Origin: Agapetus fuscipes
Lineage: Eukaryota > Arthropoda > Insecta > Trichoptera > Glossosomatidae
Assembly: GCA_951799405.1 (NCBI GenBank)
Contig: OX637334.1
Span: forward strand, 4,216,001-4,280,000
DNA length: 64,000 nt
Reading direction: 5' to 3'
Part shown: in pieces, positions 58,460 through 64,000 of the stretch
How the letters are laid out: the number at the start of each line of letters is the position of its first letter
Numbering within the stretch: the first letter of the stretch is position 1
Program-made: the position numbers and the translations under genes
The notes under the pieces: generated by a model
What the model was told of the DNA's origin: nothing
Database searches by the model: none
What the model saw: only the letters and a program-made list of their open reading frames with translations

Positions 58460-58760
58460 AATAAAAGCTCGTAGCCCTCGGCAAACAAAGCCTCACACCA
58501 CGCTCGGCAGAAACCGGAGCCAAGCCGCATATTGAAGAGCCGATCAGAAGAGTAAAAACAGTGTTTGGAGAGCGTGCATTTGCAGGTGCTGGTCCTCTGG
58601 CCCTGGAACCGCCTGCCTCATCATGTGAGAGAGCTAGAGGACCATGGGAAATTCCTAGAGCCACTGGAGACACAAATTTCTGGCATCACGTGCACAAGCG
58701 CCCTTGGAGTGACGAAAGGGAGATCACGAAACGGCGCTATATCACCAACTCATCATCATT
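58460..58760 (+). pseudogene. LINE-S C-terminal continuation
   Basis: VFGERAFAGAGPLA is followed, after a one-base shift, by PWNRLPHHVRELED. This matches the conserved VFGxRxFxVxGPxxWNxLPxxVR block that follows the HITPLL..LHW region in L2/CR1-type LINEs. It may belong to the same insertion as 57820-58120, with a low-complexity insert between. Confidence 0.7.
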
Positions 58761-58847
58761 ATCACCTTACATTGAATTATATTGAAAAACATTAAAGGAA
58801 ATTGAATTATTTCGGATACCCGCTAATTTTGGCCTTTTACCTTTACC

Positions 58848-59035
58848 AATGACCGGTCACCAAAGGTCCATCCAGCCTTACAGCAACTGGGTCTTGCTTG
58901 AGTATTGGCGCTTTGTAGCGACGACCAAGCTTGTACACCTCTGCGGCACTACAACAAGTGTCAAGGACCCCTAGAGTCTCTAGAATCTAGGGATAGTCCC
59001 GCATAGGATTTCTAAAAAAAAAAAAAATATTGTAC
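58848..59035 (+). mobile_element. SINE-C 3' half, poly(A) subtype
   Basis: ATGACCGGTCACCAAAGGTC through CCCCTAGAGTCTCTAGAATC to a 13-A tail. It is very similar to 22330-22495. Confidence 0.85.
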
Positions 59036-59379
59036 CTGTTTGTTTAATATGGTCATCTATACAAGTATGCGTCATCCTACACGTATACATAATTCAAACG
59101 GCTCGGTGGTCCAGTGATAAATGGATCCGATGTCGTAACACAACTAACAGTTCGACACACTGTAATAATTAAAGCTCAGGATAATTAATGGTTTGGACAT
59201 ACGCTTGTACAAAGCTATTTTTTTTTCCTAACAGGTGCGTGCCTAGATTATTGTCAAATTGATGGATGACCGAGGAAGATGTATTAAATTATTTTTGCAG
59301 TTGTTTTCTTGTTTTTGTTTTCGCTAATGATGAAGATGTCAAAACATCTAAGATTAGCTCTATTATATTTTGACAGGTC
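59036..59379. other. Unassigned DNA
   Basis: GGCTCGGTGGTCCAGTGATA at 59100 with CAGTTCGACACAC recalls a decayed tRNA-like head. Nothing else. Confidence 0.35.
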
Positions 59380-59460
59380 CGTAGTCTAGTGGTTAATGCA
59401 CCGGACTCGTAATCGAAAATTCGTGGGATCGATTTCTGACGGACCACACCTACTCTTTTC
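59380..59460 (+). mobile_element. SINE-C head only
   Basis: GACAGGTCCGTAGTCTAGTG, GACTCGTAATCGAAAATTCG and GGGATCGATTTCTGACGG. It ends after the B-box region. Confidence 0.7.
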
Positions 59461-59564
59461 GGGTCGATAGTGTTGCGAAAGTGTAATTGTGTGACTTTGT
59501 GAGATGTTGTGAGTTGTGTATGTGTGAGTTTGTGAAGTCTCTAGATGTAGATGCTTAAATAATT

Positions 59565-59880
59565 ATACAGTATGGGTGGTCAGCCTCATACCAACGTATA
59601 AGTCAAGGAATACAAATAATAAATAACAATTAGGTTTAAAAAAACAACAAAATCTTAAAAATAAATTTGTACAAAAAAAAATAGTTGAATCTACAAAAAA
59701 ATTATAAATGAATGAGCCGCCAACATTACAAATCAACATTTCAGGATAGCTGCCATTTCTTCCTGTCCTCACATACTTCTTTTATTTCATCCAGAGTCAT
59801 ACAAGCTCTCCTTTCATTATAGCTCTGGATATCCCATTCATTGTCTATTTCAGAAATTTGATCCAAATTTGAAGTATGAT
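59565..59880 (-). pseudogene. LINE-A, module mostly missing, coding end present
   Basis: Only the module head (ACAGTATGGGTGGTCAGCCT to AAGTCAAGGAA) remains on the left. UTR and reversed coding sequence follow (GCCGCCAACATTACAAATC, TTCATCCAGAGTCATACAAG, CTGGATATCCCATTCATTG). This 3'-truncated form is unusual for a LINE and implies later deletion. Confidence 0.85.
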
Positions 59881-60239
59881 CTTTGTTAAAGTGGATTAAA
59901 AAAAAAATGAAGTAGAAAAATAAGGTATTTTGTCAGAAGCGGTTTACGTGATCGAAAAGTGAAATAAATGAATACAAATATTAAATGAAAAGGTTGGACC
60001 GAATACCGTTTGTAAGAGAGGTAAAAAAAACCAATTTACACATTATCTCTAATATACAATTTTATAGAGGAGAGTTTTATTACCAAATCAGAAAATGCCG
60101 CGTGGGTTGTCGAGATGGCAATCTAGATACATTTGAATTTGGAATACGATAATCAAAATGGCGTAGAGAAAAAAAAAACAATCAAATGGCGCCGTTATTC
60201 CATATTCAAATTGCTTGCCTTGTTTTGAGTTGGCGCTCT
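59881..60239. other. Unassigned DNA
   Basis: An imperfect inverted pair, AAATTTGGAATACG.TAATC... and CCATATTCAAATTGC, lies at 60133-60215 with AAAATGGCG/AAATGGCGCC words. It may be a small MITE remnant. Confidence 0.4.
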
Positions 60240-60480
60240 TTAGCGGCAAACTGGACTCTGTCACCATTCCAATAGATAGAGCCTATTTAGAATTGCTTCC
60301 ATTTCTTTCTATCCATGCATAGGTAATTTTTCAATTCATTCACATCCATAATTTTTTTCATACATTTTAATTTTTCATTTGTTTTCATCGCCCTTTTTAT
60401 GTAATTTCGTGTGTTTCCTATTTTACCTTTTTTCATACATTTCCATCACCTCTTTCCATGCATGTTATTATTTTATATCC
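60240..60480 (-). pseudogene. LINE-H fragment, decayed
   Basis: ACTCTGTCACCATTCCAATA, AATTGCTTCCATTTCTTTCT and TTTTTCAATTCATTCACATCC follow the reversed LINE-H 3' order with many indels. The left tail is lost. Confidence 0.65.
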
Positions 60481-60730
60481 CGTTCATATGCAATATTTCA
60501 TTCATACATGTCCTTATTTTAATAAAAGTATCTTTTCATTAATTTCGATAATTTTTTTCAAACATTTCTTTTTTTGTATCAAATAACATTTCTCATTAAT
60601 ATTCATTACTTTTATATAAATTTCCTTCTTTTCACATTATTACAGTTTTCATCCTTATCCTTCAACTTATAAATTCAGGGCCAGATTAAGTGCGGTTAGA
60701 GTGGTGCGACCGAACCAGGGCCTTTTTTTG

Positions 60731-60819
60731 CCAGAGGTGCTTTTCAAGTTCACATACATTTTTCTCGAATAGGTACTCAATTCTTCTAGTATTGTGAAAA
60801 AAACTCGTACTACGGGTAA
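60731..60819. mobile_element. MITE-F, right half only
   Basis: GCCAGAGGTGCTTTTCAAGT to CGTACTACGGGTA matches 49797-49876. The left half is missing. Confidence 0.8.
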
Positions 60820-60831
60820 AGTAGGTAGGTA

Positions 60832-61067
60832 CCCTTAGTACGAGTTGCAAAACTTGAGTAATGTAAAGTTTACAGCAATTATTAAAGAGTGATTTCCCCC
60901 AAAATCTGCCGTTTTTGTTTGTTTGAACTTGATTTTCATCATCCCTGTAACTTTTTTGCTAAGACCATAAAGTGTAAGAAAGAAAAACGGCAGATTTAAG
61001 GAGAAATCACTCTTTAAAATTTTCCGTAAACTTTATTTTTCTCAAGTTTTGCAACTCGTACTAAGGG
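60832..61067. mobile_element. MITE-K, 236 bp palindromic
   Basis: Arms of about 85 bp start CCCTTAGTACGAGTTGCAAA and end in TTTGCAACTCGTACTAAGGG. They include AAAGAGTGATTTC/GAAATCACTCTTT and AAAATCTGCCGTTTT. No target duplication was identified. ACTCGTACTACGGG next door (MITE-F) shares a similar tip. Confidence 0.85.
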
Positions 61068-61323
61068 CAGAGGAGTGAAATGCGAACTGTAGAGCGAGTA
61101 TTGCATAATATTCGACAGTTCTTTTTAATTAATACTTTAATTTAACGCTCAATAAAGTATTTAAAACTAAAATAAAAGAAAATCCGGAAACAAATAGTGC
61201 ACTAATAAAATTGTTAATTAATAATTTGAACATGAATAAAATGTGGTTTTTAGTCAAGCATCATTAATCATAAAAAAAAAACTTTATATTCTCTTGATGA
61301 AGTAATCTATTACTTAAAATAAT

Positions 61324-61840
61324 GCGCAACTTAACTGCACTTATAGTGCAACTCTTCCCTGTTTGTACCCGGAGACGCCTTTATCATCATTGCGTGGAAA
61401 AGGAGGATCTTATTTTCACTGTCTGGCCATGAAAACTCCTCTTTTTTTTTGACAAGGCTTTTCGTAGGTACTTTATATAAATGAGTTACCTAAGAAAATT
61501 CTTCTTTAATTTTACATAATTTATGTGTAAAGGAAAACTTTAATGAATTGTATGAAAATAGGTCACAAAAAATGTGTAAAAGTATTTTTAAATATTTTTG
61601 GGTCCAGTTTTACTGCAATTCAATTGAGTTTCTCTTATCACAGAATTCATTTAACTTTGAAGATGGTTCTTAATAGGTTAACTCGTTTATGTAAAAGTAC
61701 CTACAAAAACTTTCTTAAAAAAAATCATGGCCAGACAATGAAAATCACATCCTCCCTTTGGACACAATACAGGCGCTACCCGGAGGGGCGTATGTGACGT
61801 GTAAAACCTATTTATTTTTTCAATTAAGTGATCTTGCATT
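61324..61840 (-). mobile_element. SINE-B split by MITE-J
   Basis: The left piece CGCAACTTAACTGCACTTAT to TACCCGGA and the right piece GGGGCGTATGTGACGTGTAA to TTTTTCAATTAAG together give the SINE-B 3' third. The copy is diverged. Confidence 0.8.
61374..61776. mobile_element. MITE-J, 403 bp, with 8-bp target duplication
   Basis: TACCCGGA flanks both sides (61366-61373 and 61777-61784). The arms of about 130 bp are imperfect inverses, for example TGTCTGGCCATGA/TCATGGCCAGACA, GTAGGTACTTTATATAAATG against CATTTATGTAAAAGTACCTAC-like sequence. The 8-bp duplication points to a hAT or similar transposase. The short frame inside is not a transposase. Confidence 0.88.
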
Positions 61841-61844
61841 AGGA

Positions 61845-61975
61845 TGCTGACCTATTGGCATCACATAAGCTTTGATGTGTCTTTCATGACTCATTCTGGA
61901 GACTCCAAAATCGTTTCCTGGATCTGCCCCATCTCACTATGTCCTCTATTTCCCAGATTTTTTAATTGGGGTCAT
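61845..61975 (-). pseudogene. LINE-N fragment, third copy
   Basis: Reverse strand: GGACATAGTGAGATGGGGC, AGAATGAGTCATGAAAGAC, GATGCCAATAGGTCAGCATC. It matches 39985-40100 almost word for word. Confidence 0.75.
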
Positions 61976-62179
61976 ACGCATGCAATCTCACAATATTCTG
62001 TTTACAATTGTTAAGAAATTTGTTTTTGGATGCTTTGAGTGGTCCTTTCGGGTTTCGTCAAACAAGAAACGTTTTTTAGCGCGCGTTAAGGCATCAGCGC
62101 TTAAGTGACATAACGTCGCGTACTTTGTATTGGAACGACTTCGACGCTGTTCAGTCGTTGTCAATGGTCAAGATGTTCA

Positions 62180-62345
62180 GCAAGCAGGAGTTGCAAAGCT
62201 TATGTTCATGTGAGTTCGGTTTATTTTGTACGTAGACATGCAACATTAGTAAGCGCGAGGTTACACGAGCCTGATTGTAGGAATGCATTGAATATGAACC
62301 TTAAACGTCAATCTATCTTTGCAACTTACATTATAGATTGAAGAT
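62180..62345 (+). mobile_element. LINE-A 3' end
   Basis: AGTTGCAAAGCTTATGTTCA to TTTGCAACTTACATTATAG; the head is missing. Confidence 0.75.
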
Positions 62346-62397
62346 AGCAAAGTTACGAGAATGCTCAAAGTTGAAAGAAGGACCGATCAGACCTGCT

Positions 62398-62556
62398 TGC
62401 TGCGTTGTCCTTCCTGTGAAAGTATGCCGTGGGGAATATATTTATTTTCACAGGAAAGGGGCCAGCCGTACGCATGTTTTCATATTGTGTCTGCTTGTGG
62501 GCTTGCATTAAATATGAGCCTTATGTGTCAATATATCTTTGCAACTTAGATTGTAG
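62398..62556. mobile_element. SINE-B scrap (minus) joined to LINE-A tip (plus)
   Basis: TTGCTGCGTTGTCCTTCC to ACAGGAAAGGGGCCAGCC is a decayed SINE-B. TGTCTGCTTGTGGGCTTGC to TTTGCAACTTAGATTGTAGG is a LINE-A tip. Confidence 0.6.
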
Positions 62557-62959
62557 GTTATAGACAGAAGAAGAAATTTAAGATTATGTTAGTAAGTGAT
62601 TTATTATTGTTATTAAATAAAGGTTACAGTTATTTTGCGCCATATGTTTACCCGGACGCTTAAAACCTTTTTTTATGTTCCGTTTTTTCGTTACTCACTC
62701 GTTTTCCTCGGTAAAAATTCTGGCGCTGCTAAGCAGTGTTATTCAGAAACATGTTTTAATCCATTTATGATCCACGGATTATCGATATTTTCCTGTTATC
62801 CTTTCCTTGGCTTTCTTGAGGCTTAATAAACCTGAAATTAAATCCCATATTCTTCTGCTTTCGGTAATTTTCCTTTTGAAGATCAGCGATCATCATGGCT
62901 ATTTCCAACTTGAATGCTGTGTTTTACCATTCGCTGAAAGCCTTTGGGGCACCCAATAC
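62557..62959. other. Unassigned DNA
   Basis: Nothing recognised. Confidence 0.4.
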
Positions 62960-63030
62960 TGTAACTGTATATTACCGCCGTTCCACTAGGGGTGTCCGGT
63001 ACCTCCGCAGTTGCGTCTCCACTTGACTAT
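62960..63030 (-). pseudogene. LINE-H 3' tip
   Basis: GTAACTGTATATTACCGCCG and TTCCACTAGGGGTGTCCGGT with ACCTCCGCAGTTGCGTCTCC. It resembles the GTACC variant of the longest LINE-H copy at 28488. Confidence 0.7.
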
Positions 63031-63148
63031 TTTTATATAACTCTTTGAAGGATATATTTTTTAATGACAAACAAGAGGTCACCCAAGAACTTCATACTTC
63101 CAGGAACTGGCGTGGTTCATGGATGTCTTCTCCTATTCGCAGCTCAAG

Positions 63149-63310
63149 AGGATGGCAACCAACAGAGACATGGCTAGCACAACAAGGCACTGCCTTTACA
63201 AGAGGATGGCAACCAACAGAGACATGGCTAGCACAACAAGGCACTGCCTTTACAAAAGGATGGCAACCAACAGAGACAGATGACTAGCACAACAAGGCAC
63301 TGCCTTTAGA
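63149..63310 (+). repeat. Tandem repeat, three 54-bp units
   Basis: Units begin at 63149, 63203 and 63257 with AGGATGGCAACCAACAGAGA. Units 1 and 2 are nearly identical. Unit 3 has a two-base change in GACAGATGACTAGC. The period is a multiple of three and one frame reads GWQPTETWLAQQGTAFT per unit, ending in a stop in unit 3. Confidence 0.95.
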
Positions 63311-63384
63311 AGATGATGATGTTATTAAAATGAAACAACAAAACGTTTTCCCCCACATTTTGTGAAGATTCTTAGAAAACCTAA

Positions 63385-63475
63385 AATCTATTATCTAAGT
63401 TGCAATGATACATTAACATACAAGATTCAAATTCAGTCTCCTACAAACCTATAATTCTAATGAACTCAGCACAAA
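63385..63475 (-). mobile_element. LINE-A scrap
   Basis: AAATCTATTATCTAAGTTGC and ACAAACCTATAATTCTAATG; the middle is largely deleted. Confidence 0.55.
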
Positions 63476-64000
63476 TTTCAATTTACAAATTTGTTTTCGG
63501 CGGATAAACGTCACACTTGTGTGAGATTACTGTCCTTAGCAACTTATACTAAAATATTTGTTTTGTGTATTTTCTTTAGCAACCCAGCCGTGTGACGTTA
63601 CAATTTTGTTTATGTCAATTCATTTTCTAACCTCATTATAACTTTATTTTAAACTAACATTTTCTGGCTACTTCGCTTCAAAGTATGTAATTGAAATTAT
63701 AAATAATTTAGTTCCTAAATTACATCCTCTTTGCAACTAAGATTATAGGTTCACATTATTATTAAAGGCGGCGGATGATCCATGGATTAATAATTTCTCA
63801 GAATAAAAGTGCTGCAGTTGTAAGTCGCTGATCTATCTCTTTTCCTCGCGTTGTTTTATAAGAAGCTATGTTCGGAAGTCTCCTTCCAACTGAGACTTTA
63901 TATGGTCAGTGGCCTTCCGTTAGGCGGCGTGTGCCATACTGCTGACGGACTCGACATGTAGAGAACAAACACTATCTGGTGTTGGACAGTGAAGAAATAT
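63476..64000. other. Unassigned DNA
   Basis: AACGTCACAC at 63507-63516 is inverted at 63590-63599 (GTGTGACGTT), perhaps a small MITE. TTTGCAACTAAGATTATAGG at 63730 is a LINE-A tip scrap. The rest is not recognised. Confidence 0.4.

Noticed and set aside
61543..61797. 84-codon frame inside MITE-J
   Set aside because: It spans one arm of an inverted repeat and runs beyond the element into SINE-B. It is not a transposase.

Overview
The window is AT-rich, intron-bearing-animal type DNA made almost entirely of transposable elements and their wreckage. No bacterial or viral gene organisation and no convincing host gene was found. The mix (an intact BEL/Pao LTR retrotransposon, a jockey/CR1-group LINE, several other LINE lineages with microsatellite tails, tRNA-derived SINEs and many palindromic MITEs) fits an arthropod, most likely an insect. 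A moth or butterfly is plausible but not proven from sequence alone. Family names used here (LINE-A, SINE-B and so on) are local labels.

Two elements look young and intact. A 7.25-kb BEL/Pao retrotransposon (5595-12846) has two 585-bp LTRs that read the same base for base, a 5-bp target duplication (CAGGT) and one 1730-codon gag-pol frame. It sits inside a SINE-B copy, which itself sits inside a LINE-A 3' end, giving a three-level nest. A jockey/CR1-group LINE (54258-57260) has a 962-codon endonuclease-RT frame and a 71-base pure poly(A) tail. It lies between perfect 29-bp inverted repeats.

The rest is a layered repeat landscape. The commonest unit, seen about 40 times on both strands, is a 250-bp module ending in TTGCAACTTAGATTA repeats. 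At eight or more sites it follows the degraded C-terminus of an RT protein at the same spacing, so it is best read as the 3' UTR of a LINE (LINE-A) that is usually 5'-truncated. Three copies have clean target duplications of 22, 12 and 10 bp. A sister LINE (LINE-H, C-terminus ending GHP) has its longest copy at 28488-29780 and shorter 3' ends at 650, 14790, 45488 and elsewhere. Two tRNA-like SINE families (SINE-B and SINE-C) have recognisable pol III A and B boxes. Twice they are fused head to tail at the same point.

DNA-transposon remnants include a 642-bp hAT-type element (32550-33191) and a 403-bp MITE (61374-61776), both with 8-bp target duplications. There is also a TA-flanked MITE (40311-40565), a composite MITE-in-MITE seen at two loci (20379 and 36390), and several other palindromic elements. 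A 627-bp solo LTR (16902-17528), a 194-bp-period satellite broken by LINE-H (28180-30360), a 15-bp minisatellite (51471-51730) and a 54-bp triplicate (63149-63310) complete the list. The functional theme is parasitic: autonomous LINEs and the BEL/Pao element encode enzymes, and the SINEs and MITEs are non-autonomous passengers that have repeatedly landed in one another.
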